From Methylobacterium sp. (lineage in GTDB: Bacteria > Pseudomonadota > Alphaproteobacteria > Rhizobiales > Beijerinckiaceae): 7,559 nucleotides of DNA. The notes under the pieces are model-generated. The model had not been told where the DNA came from and did not search any database. It saw only the letters and a list, made by a program, of their open reading frames with translations. The translations under genes were made by a program, and so were the position numbers. The DNA is taken from NCBI GenBank assembly GCA_021154065.1, contig JAJKJG010000379.1:1-7559 (forward strand), in the 5' to 3' direction. Shown here piece by piece: positions 1 through 5,296 of the stretch; position 1 is the first letter of the stretch; every line of letters begins with the position of its first letter.

Positions 1-1341
1 CCGGCCGCGACCCAGAAGGGCGTGATCGTCATGAACACGCCCTTCGGCAACTCGATCACCACCGCCGAGCACGCGATCGCCATGATGTTCGCGCTGGCGC
101 GTCAGATCCCGCAGGCGGATGCGTCGACGCAAGGCGGCAAGTGGGAGAAGAACCGCTTCATGGGCGTCGAGCTGACCGCCAAGGTCCTCGGCATCGTCGG
201 CTGCGGCAACATCGGCTCGATCGTCGCGAACCGCGCCATCGGCCTGCACATGCGCGTGATCGCGTTCGACCCTTATCTCACGCCCGAGCGGGCGCTCGAG
301 CTCGGCGTCGAGAAGGTCGAGCTCGACGAGCTCCTGCGCCGCGCCGACATCATCACCCTGCACACGCCGCTGAACGAGAAGACCAAGAACATCCTCTCGG
401 CCGAGAACATCGCCAAGACCCGGAAGGGCGTGCGCATCGTCAACTGCGCCCGCGGCGGCCTCGTCGACGAGGCGGCGCTGCGCCAGGCGCTCGACCAAGG
501 CCACGTCGCCGGCGCCGCCTTCGACGTCTTCACCGCCGAGCCGGCGACGCAGAACCCGCTCTTCGGCCACCCGAACGTCGTCTGCACGCCCCATCTCGGC
601 GCCGCGACGACGGAGGCGCAGGAGAACGTCGCGCTGCAGATCGCCGAGCAGATGGCCGACTACCTCCTCCAGGGCGCGATCCAGAACGCCGTCAACTTCC
701 CCTCGATTACGGCCGAGGAGGCGCCGCGGCTGAAGCCGTTCGTGGCGCTCGCCGAGCGGCTCGGCTCGTTCCTCGGCCAGCTCACCGAGGCGCCGATCAA
801 GGGCATCCGCATCGAGTACGAGGGCGCCGTCGCGCAGATGAACACGCGGGCGCTGACCTCGGCCGCGGTCACCGGCGTGCTCAGGCCCTTCCTGCAGGAC
901 ATCAACATGGTCTCGGCGCCGGTCGTCGCGCGCGAGCGCGGCATCATGGTCGAGGAGGTCAAGCGCGAGAACGCGGTCCGCGACTACGAGAGCTTCATCC
1001 GCATCGTCGTCGACGCCGAGGACATGCCGCGCCACGCCGGCGGCACCGTGTTCCAGGACGGCAAGCCGCGGGTGACCGAGATCCGCCACATCGCCGTCGA
1101 CGCCGAGTTCGCGCCGCACATGCTCTACGTGCGCAACGCCGACAAGCCGGGCTTCATCGGCGCCTTCGGGTCGCTCCTCGGCGAGGCCGGCGTCAACATC
1201 GCGACCTTCGCGCTCGGCCGCGACCGGCAAGGCGGCGACGCGATCTGCTTCGTCGCCGTCGACGAGCCGGTCTCGCCCGAGCTCCTGCACCGGATCGAGG
1301 CGATCCCGCAGGTCAAGCGGGCGCGCGCGGTGCGGTTCTGA
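1..1341 (+). CDS. serA: D-3-phosphoglycerate dehydrogenase, 5' end outside the window
   Basis: Oxidises 3-phosphoglycerate to 3-phosphohydroxypyruvate with NAD+, the first step of serine biosynthesis, in the cytoplasm. The reading frame is open from base 1 (PAATQKGVIVMNTPFGNS, a typical SerA segment), so about 80 N-terminal residues are missing; the GTG at 22 is internal. In the 446 visible residues, the nucleotide-binding motif GCGNIG lies at about 67-72 and the NAD-selecting Asp (AFDPYL) at about 90. The catalytic triad is Arg about 151 (NCARGG), Glu about 180 (TAEPA) and His about 198 (TPHLGAATTEA). After the catalytic domain comes an intervening domain (about 230-365), then a C-terminal ACT domain (about 374-446, YVRNADKPGFIGAFGSLL), which in this family senses serine. 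This is the long SerA form of about 530 residues. It ends in TGA and faces the ABC transporter genes convergently. Confidence 0.96.
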   Translation, partial: PAATQKGVIVMNTPFGNSITTAEHAIAMMFALARQIPQADASTQGGKWEKNRFMGVELTAKVLGIVGCGNIGSIVANRAIGLHMRVIAFDPYLTPERALELGVEKVELDELLRRADIITLHTPLNEKTKNILSAENIAKTRKGVRIVNCARGGLVDEAALRQALDQGHVAGAAFDVFTAEPATQNPLFGHPNVVCTPHLGAATTEAQENVALQIAEQMADYLLQGAIQNAVNFPSITAEEAPRLKPFVALAERLGSFLGQLTEAPIKGIRIEYEGAVAQMNTRALTSAAVTGVLRPFLQDINMVSAPVVARERGIMVEEVKRENAVRDYESFIRIVVDAEDMPRHAGGTVFQDGKPRVTEIRHIAVDAEFAPHMLYVRNADKPGFIGAFGSLLGEAGVNIATFALGRDRQGGDAICFVAVDEPVSPELLHRIEAIPQVKRARAVRF

Positions 1342-1346
1342 CGCCG

Positions 1347-1397
1347 CTGTCATTCCGGGGCTCCGCGAAGCGGAGAGCCCGGAACCCATAAACACCG
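1347..1397 (+). repeat. Dispersed hairpin repeat, copy 1
   Basis: A 51-bp unit starting CTGTCATTCCGGGG and ending CCCATAAACACCG, beginning 5 bp after the serA stop codon. It folds on itself: outer arms TTCCGGG/CCCGGAA flank an inner stem CTCCGC-GAA-GCGGAG. Three more copies lie at 1442-1492 (inverted), 3091-3139 (same orientation) and 3296-3345 (inverted). Repeats of this look are familiar intergenic elements in Hyphomicrobiales genomes; the name and genome copy number cannot be determined here. Confidence 0.9.
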
Positions 1398-1420
1398 GCG
1401 GTGCTGATTGCGCACCGCCG
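1396..1420. terminator. Perfect stem-loop between repeat copies 1 and 2, possible bidirectional terminator
   Basis: CGGCGGTGC at 1396-1404 pairs perfectly with GCACCGCCG at 1412-1420 around a 7-nt loop. It sits between the convergent ends of serA and the ABC ATPase, where a terminator or mRNA 3'-end stabiliser would be expected. No T-run follows on either strand, so it is not a classical intrinsic terminator. The structure is directly visible; the terminator role is inference. Confidence 0.4.
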
Positions 1421-1441
1421 CTTCAGCCTCATGGGAAAGCT

Positions 1442-1492
1442 CGGTGGCTATGGGTTCCGGGCTCTCGCCTCCGGCGAGCCCCGGAATGACAG
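1442..1492 (-). repeat. Dispersed hairpin repeat, copy 2 (inverted)
   Basis: Inverted partner of copy 1, running CGGTGGCTATGGGTTCCGGG to CCCCGGAATGACAG. The inner stem is CTCGCC-TCC-GGCGAG, different from copy 1 but still fully paired, while the outer arms are conserved. It ends 33 bp before the ATPase stop codon. With copy 1 it makes an inverted pair with a 44-bp centre. No target-site duplication is apparent outside the pair. Confidence 0.88.
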
Positions 1493-1525
1493 GCTTTGGT
1501 GCCGAGGCCGGCCTGCCGGCGTCGC

Positions 1526-2314
1526 TCAGTGCGCCTCCGCTGCACGAACCGCCTCGACGCGGATCTCCTCCGTGAGCCGCGCTTTCAGCTCCGAGAAATG
1601 CGGGCTCGTCTTCATGCGGTAGTCGCGCGGATGGGGCAGGTCGACTGGGACATCGGCCTTGATGCGTCCGGGGCGCGCCGTCATGATGACGACGCGCGAG
1701 GCCAGGAAGATCGCCTCCTCGATGTCGTGGGTGACGAACAGCACGGTCTTTCGCTCGCGCTCCCAGATGCCGAGCAGGAGTTCCTGCATCAGCGCCCGGG
1801 TCTGGTTGTCCAGCGCCCCGAACGGCTCGTCGAGCAGGAGGATCTCGGGGTCGTTGGCGAACGCCCGGGCGATCGCGGTCCGCTGCTGCATGCCGCCCGA
1901 GAGCTGCTTCGGATAGTGGTTCTCGAAGCCGGTAAGCCCGACCTTCTCGACATAGGCGCCGATCGTGCCGCGGCGCTGCGAGGCGGGGACGCCCTTCTCG
2001 CGCAGGCCGAAGGCGATGTTCTCGGCGACGGTCAGCCACGGGAACAGCGTGTAGGACTGGAACACCATGCCCCGGTCGGGGCCTGGGCCGGCGACGGCGC
2101 GGCCGTCGAGCAGGACGCGGCCGGCGCTCGGGCGGTCGAGCCCCGCGACGATGCGCAGCAGCGTCGACTTCCCGCAGCCGGACGGCCCGAGGATGGTGAT
2201 GAAGTCGTTCTCGGCGACCTCGAGCCGCGCCGGCTCGAGCGCGCGCGTCGGGGCCCCGCCGCGCACGCCCGGGAAGACGCGCGACACGCCGTCGACGAGA
2301 AGCTTTCCCGTCAC
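1526..2314 (-). CDS. ABC transporter ATP-binding protein, nitrate/sulfonate/taurine type
   Basis: Cytoplasmic ATPase that powers the importer formed with the permease (2311-3087) and binding protein (3348-4298). The 262-residue product has every ABC motif: Walker A GPSGCGKST (43-51), Q-loop Gln86, signature LSGGMQQR (138-145), Walker B ILLLDEP (158-164), D-loop GALD (166-169) and switch His196 (VTHDIEEA). The family resembles SsuB/TauB/NrtD, COG1116. The start is a GTG at 2314 whose GTGA overlaps the permease TGA by 4 bp, the classical sign of translational coupling, and it puts the domain at normal length. The frame stays open upstream through the permease region, but that stretch is only an out-of-frame reading of the permease. 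The substrate cannot be named from the ATPase. Confidence 0.95.
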   Translation of the reverse strand: MTGKLLVDGVSRVFPGVRGGAPTRALEPARLEVAENDFITILGPSGCGKSTLLRIVAGLDRPSAGRVLLDGRAVAGPGPDRGMVFQSYTLFPWLTVAENIAFGLREKGVPASQRRGTIGAYVEKVGLTGFENHYPKQLSGGMQQRTAIARAFANDPEILLLDEPFGALDNQTRALMQELLLGIWERERKTVLFVTHDIEEAIFLASRVVIMTARPGRIKADVPVDLPHPRDYRMKTSPHFSELKARLTEEIRVEAVRAAEAH

Positions 2315-3087
2315 GCCAGCCGCCACGGGAAGAACCACCGGTTCATGGCCTTGAAGGCGAAATCGGAGACGAGGCCGATGAGGCCGATGACGATGATGCC
2401 GAAGATCATCTGGCCGGTGGCCAAGAGCGCCTGCGAGTCGATGATCATGTGGCCGATGCCGGAGGACGAGCCGATGAGCTCGGCGACGATGACGTAGGTC
2501 CAGGCCCAGCCGAGCACGAGGCGCAGGATCTCGGCGATCTCCGGCGCGTTCGCCGGGATCAGCACGCGGCGCACGACGCCCTGCGGCGAGGCGCCGAGCG
2601 TATAGGCGGCCTCGACAAGGTCGCGCCGGGTCTGGCCGACCGCGACCGCGACCATGAGCACGATCTGGAACACCGAGCCGATGAAGATGACGAGGAGCTT
2701 CTGGGTCTCGCCGATGCCGGCCCACAGGATCAAGAGCGGCACGAAGGCCGAGGCCGGCAGATAGCGCGCGAACGAGACGAAGGGCTCGAAGAAGGCCTCG
2801 ACCGGCTTGTAGGCGCCCATCAGGATGCCGAGCGGCACGGCAACGGCGGCGGCGATGACGAAGCCGCCGAGGACGCGCCAGATCGTCATGGCGATGTCGT
2901 AGGCGAAGCCGAAGCGGGTCAGGAGCTCCCAGCCGTCGCGCAGCATGGTGATCGGGTCGGCGAGGAAGGTCTTCGAGACATAGCCGCCGAGCGTCGCGAA
3001 CGCCCACGCGGCGACGAAGACGACGAAGAACGAGATGCCGAGCGCGACCTTGGCGCCTTGGCCGACGGGCTCGAGCGGACGGAGCAT
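2311..3087 (-). CDS. ABC transporter permease, nitrate/sulfonate/taurine type
   Basis: Inner-membrane channel subunit of the importer, expected to act as a homodimer. The 258-residue protein has about six hydrophobic segments (from about 17-35, 68-90 and 112-127 to the last near 225-245). It carries the BPD_transp_1 coupling loop EAAYTLGASPQGVVRRVLIP at about 159-178, which contacts the ATPase; SsuC/TauC/NrtB relatives share this pattern. ATG 3087 is chosen; a TTG lies one codon upstream and an in-frame stop at 3094-3096 rules out anything longer. No good Shine-Dalgarno precedes it: repeat copy 3 begins 3 bp upstream of the ATG, so the nearest purine-rich bases (CCGGA) lie inside a hairpin arm. 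The end overlaps the ATPase start by 4 bp. Confidence 0.95.
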   Translation of the reverse strand: MLRPLEPVGQGAKVALGISFFVVFVAAWAFATLGGYVSKTFLADPITMLRDGWELLTRFGFAYDIAMTIWRVLGGFVIAAAVAVPLGILMGAYKPVEAFFEPFVSFARYLPASAFVPLLILWAGIGETQKLLVIFIGSVFQIVLMVAVAVGQTRRDLVEAAYTLGASPQGVVRRVLIPANAPEIAEILRLVLGWAWTYVIVAELIGSSSGIGHMIIDSQALLATGQMIFGIIVIGLIGLVSDFAFKAMNRWFFPWRLA

Positions 3088-3090
3088 CAA

Positions 3091-3139
3091 CTGTCATTCC
3101 GGGGCGCGCGAAGCGCGAGCCCGGAACCCATAAACACCG
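3091..3139 (+). repeat. Dispersed hairpin repeat, copy 3
   Basis: A 49-bp copy with the same ends as copy 1 (CTGTCATTCCGGGG to CCCATAAACACCG). The centre differs: GCGCGCGAAGCGCG, still a self-complementary stem around GAA. It abuts the permease start on one side and the nuclease-remnant stop codon (3143-3145) on the other. Confidence 0.9.
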
Positions 3140-3142
3140 CTC

Positions 3143-3285
3143 TCACCGATTGAGCGAGTCATAGAGATCGCTCCAATCCGGGTTCATCTCCTCGATCAGC
3201 CGGATCTTCCAGTCGCGCCGCCATTTCTTCAGCGCTTTCTCGCGCGCGATCGCTTCGTCGATCCGCTCGTGACGTAGTACGGCAT
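3143..3285 (-). pseudogene. GIY-YIG endonuclease remnant with internal deletion
   Basis: From 3268 down to the TGA at 3143-3145 the minus strand reads ERIDEAIAREKALKKWRRD, then WKIRLIEEMNPDWSDLYDS and LNR. This is the typical C-terminal third of the small (about 90-100 residue) GIY-YIG family, COG2827. That frame has no start codon and meets a TAA at 3302-3304 inside repeat copy 4. In another frame, ATG at 3285 gives MPYYV, which looks like the usual N-terminus of these proteins, and a GAGGG precedes it. The simplest reading is a frame-shifting deletion of roughly 45-50 codons joining start and tail near 3268-3271, removing the YIG strand, catalytic Arg and Glu. The C-terminal match is strong; the five-residue N-terminal match is suggestive only. 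Not expected to be functional. Confidence 0.72.
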
Positions 3286-3295
3286 CCCTCAGCGT

Positions 3296-3345
3296 CGGTG
3301 TTTATGGGTTCCGGGCTCTCGCCTTCGGCGAGCCCGGAATGACAG
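3296..3345 (-). repeat. Dispersed hairpin repeat, copy 4 (inverted)
   Basis: A 50-bp inverted copy, CGGTGTTTATGGGTTCCGGG to AGCCCGGAATGACAG, with inner stem CTCGCC-TTC-GGCGAG. Its ends match copy 3 in reverse complement. It begins 10 bp upstream of the presumed ATG of the nuclease remnant and ends 2 bp from the stop codon of the binding-protein gene. Confidence 0.9.
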
Positions 3346-3347
3346 CC

Positions 3348-4298
3348 CTACTGAATAAACCGCGTGTCGATGATCGTCTTGATGTCGGGCTTTTGCTTGA
3401 TGATGCCGACCTCGAGCAGGAGGTCCGCGGCTTCGTTCGAGAACTGCTCGATCTCGCCGGCGAAGAATTTCTTGTTCGCCTCGCGGTCCTGCCAGCGCAG
3501 GAACTTCGCCGAGGCGCCGAACGCCTCGCCGGTCTGCTTCACGTCGGCGCCCATGATCTCGTAGGCTTTCGCCTGCTCCTTGTTGATCATCTCGAGCGCG
3601 TCGAAATAGCTGTCGGCGAGGGCCTTTGCGGCCTTCGGGTTGTCGTCGAGGAATTTCGGCGTGCAGCCGACCGTGTCCATGATCATCGGGTAGTCGAGGG
3701 TCGTGGCGATGATCTTGCCCGCCTGCGGCGCGTTGCGCACCGACGACAGGTAGGGCTCGTAGGTCATCGCGGCGTCGTTCTGGCCGGCGATGAAGGCCTG
3801 CGCGGCGGGGCCCGGCTCGAGGTTGACGACCGTCACGTCCTTCACCGAGAGGCCGTTCTTCTTCAGGAACCAGGCGAGCGTGAAATAGGGCGCCGTGCCG
3901 GGCGCCGAGGCGGCGACGGTCTTGCCCTTGAGGTCCTTGATCGAATTGACGTTTGCCCGCACCGCCATGCCGTCGGCGCCGTAGGACTTGTCGAGCTGGA
4001 AGATCTGCTTCGTCGGCACGCCGTTGGCGTTCCACACCACCCAGGTCTCGACGGTCGTCGCGGCGCACTGGACGTCACCGGACTGGATCGCGAGATGCCG
4101 GCTTGCCTGCGGGATCTTCTTCAAGGTGACGTCGAGCCCGTGCTTCTTGAAGATCCCGGCCTCCTTGGCGAGCGTCAGCGGCGCAAAGCCGGTCCAGCCC
4201 GAAAGCCCGAGCGCAAGCTTCGTCTCCTGGGCCGCGGCCGCGCCGGCAAGCGAAACGCCAAGCGCGGCGAGCGCGAGACCACCAAACAGCTTCCTCAT
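3348..4298 (-). CDS. ABC transporter periplasmic substrate-binding protein, NMT1/SsuA-like
   Basis: Periplasmic receptor that captures the substrate and delivers it to the permease. The 316-residue protein starts with a Sec signal peptide (MRKLF, hydrophobic core, small residues, likely cut after AAA near residue 23). The mature start GLSGWTGFAPLTLAKEAGIF is characteristic of the COG0715 family (SsuA, TauA, NrtA, ThiY relatives). Also typical are DLKGKTVAASAPGTAPYFTL in mid-protein and MTYEPYLSSV after the hinge. The substrate is undetermined: sulfonate, taurine, nitrate or pyrimidine-precursor annotation would each be a guess. ATG 4298 is preferred over GTG 4301 because GGGAGGAG then lies 4 nt upstream. 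It is first in the operon, but a repeat cassette separates it from the permease gene. Confidence 0.93.
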   Translation of the reverse strand: MRKLFGGLALAALGVSLAGAAAAQETKLALGLSGWTGFAPLTLAKEAGIFKKHGLDVTLKKIPQASRHLAIQSGDVQCAATTVETWVVWNANGVPTKQIFQLDKSYGADGMAVRANVNSIKDLKGKTVAASAPGTAPYFTLAWFLKKNGLSVKDVTVVNLEPGPAAQAFIAGQNDAAMTYEPYLSSVRNAPQAGKIIATTLDYPMIMDTVGCTPKFLDDNPKAAKALADSYFDALEMINKEQAKAYEIMGADVKQTGEAFGASAKFLRWQDREANKKFFAGEIEQFSNEAADLLLEVGIIKQKPDIKTIIDTRFIQ

Positions 4299-4302
4299 CA
4301 CG

Positions 4303-4310
4303 CTCCTCCC
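4303..4310 (-). promoter_or_regulatory. Ribosome binding site of the binding-protein gene
   Basis: GGGAGGAG on the minus strand, with AGGAG ending 4 nt before ATG 4298 and only 1 nt before the alternative GTG 4301. This spacing favours the ATG as start. Confidence 0.6.
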
Positions 4311-4335
4311 TGCGGTTTTACGTCAGCGTGGCGGC

Positions 4336-4364
4336 ATGGCATCATGCGGATCGGTCCAAGTCAA
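4336..4364 (-). promoter_or_regulatory. Possible sigma-70 type promoter of the ABC operon
   Basis: On the minus strand TTGACT (4364-4359) is followed after 17 bp by TGCCAT (4341-4336). The -35 is close to consensus and the -10 is weak. Transcription would start about 30 nt before ATG 4298, downstream of the 4365-4376 palindrome. Position and spacing are observed; promoter activity is inference. Confidence 0.3.
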
Positions 4365-4376
4365 TTGTCTAGACAA
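4365..4376. promoter_or_regulatory. Perfect palindrome TTGTCTAGACAA, likely GntR-family operator
   Basis: A 12-bp perfect inverted repeat in the 127-bp gap between two divergent genes, next to the putative -35 of the ABC operon and about 50 bp upstream of the exported-protein start. GntR-family repressors (HutC/DasR/NagR-like) commonly bind GT-CTAG-AC cores such as TGGTCTAGACCA, so a GntR regulator is the best guess. No regulator gene lies in this window. Confidence 0.5.
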
Positions 4377-4425
4377 ATGGCAGCGCCCGTGGGCATTGGC
4401 TCGTCTCGGTCATCGGCAACATGCA

Positions 4426-4881
4426 ATGCGTACCTCCGGCTTCGCCATCGCCGCTCTTCTTCTCGCGACGCCCGCTTACGCGACCGCGAGCCTCTCCTGT
4501 TCGGCCGACGACAGATCCCTGAGGTTCTCGGCCGAGGGCATCGTCAGTCACGGCGTCGGCGAGACGGTGGCGCAATTCACCGGCGAGCTCGAGGTCCGGC
4601 TCAGGGAAGCGCCACCGGGCCTGCGCAAGCTGCCGCTCGCGCTCGAGCATCTGACGCAGCGCTGGCTGCACGGGCGGGAGGTCAAGCTCAGGCTGTTCCG
4701 CGAGCGCGACGGCGAAGGCCAGGGCTCCGTCGAGCTCGTCGTCGAGACGCGGCGGGCGGCGAACGACGAGACCGCGTTCAGCGGCAGCTGCGTCCTGACG
4801 GTATCGGGCGAGGACGCTGCGCCAGGGGCGCCGGCGCGGACGCTCAAGGCGCGCGGGCGCGTCTCGTGCTCGCTCGGCTGA
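4426..4881 (+). CDS. Small exported protein of unknown function
   Basis: I do not recognise this family. The 151-residue product begins with a clear Sec signal peptide (MRTSGFAIAALLLATPAYATA, probable cleavage near residue 20-22), so the mature protein of about 130 residues should be periplasmic or secreted. The mature part alternates polar and hydrophobic residues, suggesting a beta-rich fold, and holds three cysteines (25, 122, 148), allowing one disulfide. There are no later membrane segments. ATG 4426 is chosen because the signal peptide starts there; a second ATG at 4421 is in another frame, and the upstream open frame (to 3988) overlaps the binding-protein gene antisense. The ribosome site is weak. 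It diverges from the ABC operon, shares its control region, and converges on the oxidase genes with an 11-bp gap. Confidence 0.75.
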   Translation: MRTSGFAIAALLLATPAYATASLSCSADDRSLRFSAEGIVSHGVGETVAQFTGELEVRLREAPPGLRKLPLALEHLTQRWLHGREVKLRLFRERDGEGQGSVELVVETRRAANDETAFSGSCVLTVSGEDAAPGAPARTLKARGRVSCSLG

Positions 4882-4892
4882 GGAGGGCGCGC

Positions 4893-5285
4893 TTAGCCAC
4901 CGGGCCCGGCGCCGAAGAAGTTGAGGCGGGTGAAGAGCGTGTAGTGCGACTCCGACGCCATGATCGCGACGAAGACCAGCACCAGGATCGGCGGCAGCAG
5001 GATGGCGTAGGTGAGCGCCAGCCGCTCCCATTTCATGTGCATGAAGAAGGCGACGATCAGCCCGGCTTTCAGCATCATGAACAGAAGGATCAGGCCCCAC
5101 CGCAGCAATCCGTGCAGGTGGAAATAGTCGACGAGATACGAGAACGTCGAGAGCACGAACAGCCAGCCCCAGACCACGAGGTAGAGCTTGATCGGGTGCT
5201 GCTGGCCCTCCTCGTGCCCGGCGGCGCGGGTCGTCGCCCCGGGCTCTGCCGCATGTGCCGTCGCGTGTGCCGTCGCGTGTGCCAT
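4893..5285 (-). CDS. Cytochrome c oxidase subunit IV family protein (prokaryotic COX4)
   Basis: Small accessory subunit of the heme-copper oxidase encoded upstream, thought in this family to aid assembly or stability of the complex in the inner membrane. The 130 residues hold an Ala/His-rich N-terminal tail (1-30) followed by three membrane helices: about LYLVVWGWLFVLSTFSYLV, LRWGLILLFMMLKAGLIVAF and TYAILLPPILVLVFVAIMA. The MHMKWE loop after helix 2 is typical of caa3-type subunit IV proteins. ATG 5285 lies 11 bp after the subunit III stop with GGGGACGG just upstream. The long open frame further upstream is a shadow of subunit III. It is the last gene of the oxidase operon. The tail is unusual, built from a 12-bp tandem repeat. 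Confidence 0.9.
   Translation of the reverse strand: MAHATAHATAHAAEPGATTRAAGHEEGQQHPIKLYLVVWGWLFVLSTFSYLVDYFHLHGLLRWGLILLFMMLKAGLIVAFFMHMKWERLALTYAILLPPILVLVFVAIMASESHYTLFTRLNFFGAGPGG
5255..5283. repeat. 12-bp tandem repeat inside the subunit IV gene
   Basis: GTGCCGTCGCGT occurs twice without mismatch, followed by a 5-bp partial copy. On the coding strand it gives the in-frame peptide AHAT-AHAT-AHA directly after the initiator Met. The unit is a multiple of three, so copy-number change would lengthen or shorten the tail without a frameshift. Confidence 0.85.
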
Positions 5286-5296
5286 GTCCGTCCCCG

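Larger units (their letters stand above)
3091..3345. mobile_element. Putative repeat-bounded cassette carrying a GIY-YIG nuclease remnant
   Basis: Copies 3 and 4 of the hairpin repeat lie head to head, with outer ends CTGTCATT and AATGACAG, and enclose a decayed GIY-YIG endonuclease gene. The cassette fills the junction of the ABC operon almost exactly: 2 bp separate it from the binding-protein stop codon and 3 bp from the permease ATG. No target-site duplication is evident. The repeats and the nuclease similarity are seen in the sequence; that the whole moved as a unit is inference from the tight packing. Confidence 0.5.

Noticed and set aside
141..1391. A long second open frame on the plus strand inside serA.
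   Set aside because: It is extremely Arg/Ala/Pro-rich with no domain; it is the usual +1 shadow of a GC-rich gene. serA has all its motifs in its own frame.
1396..1420. A classical rho-independent terminator.
   Set aside because: The stem is perfect, but neither strand has a T-run after it, so only a low-confidence terminator is recorded.
1350..2039. A minus-strand open frame whose tail covers the repeats near 1350-1490.
   Set aside because: It reads the ATPase gene out of frame, and its end is simply translation of repeat DNA.
1526..3097. A single open frame of 523 residues on the minus strand, suggesting a fusion protein ahead of the ATPase.
   Set aside because: The first half is an Arg/Pro/Ala-rich out-of-frame reading of the permease gene. 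The permease itself is recognisable in another frame, and the GTGA overlap at 2311-2314 marks the true ATPase start.
3143..3304. An intact small nuclease gene between repeats 3 and 4.
   Set aside because: The frame with the family similarity has no usable start codon and lacks the GIY-YIG catalytic half, so it is recorded as a pseudogene.
1347..3345. Four similar ~50 bp units considered as a CRISPR array.
   Set aside because: The units are in inverted pairs, are far apart, and have no regular spacers.
4882..4892. A terminator between the convergent exported-protein and oxidase genes.
   Set aside because: The gap is only 11 bp and holds no hairpin.
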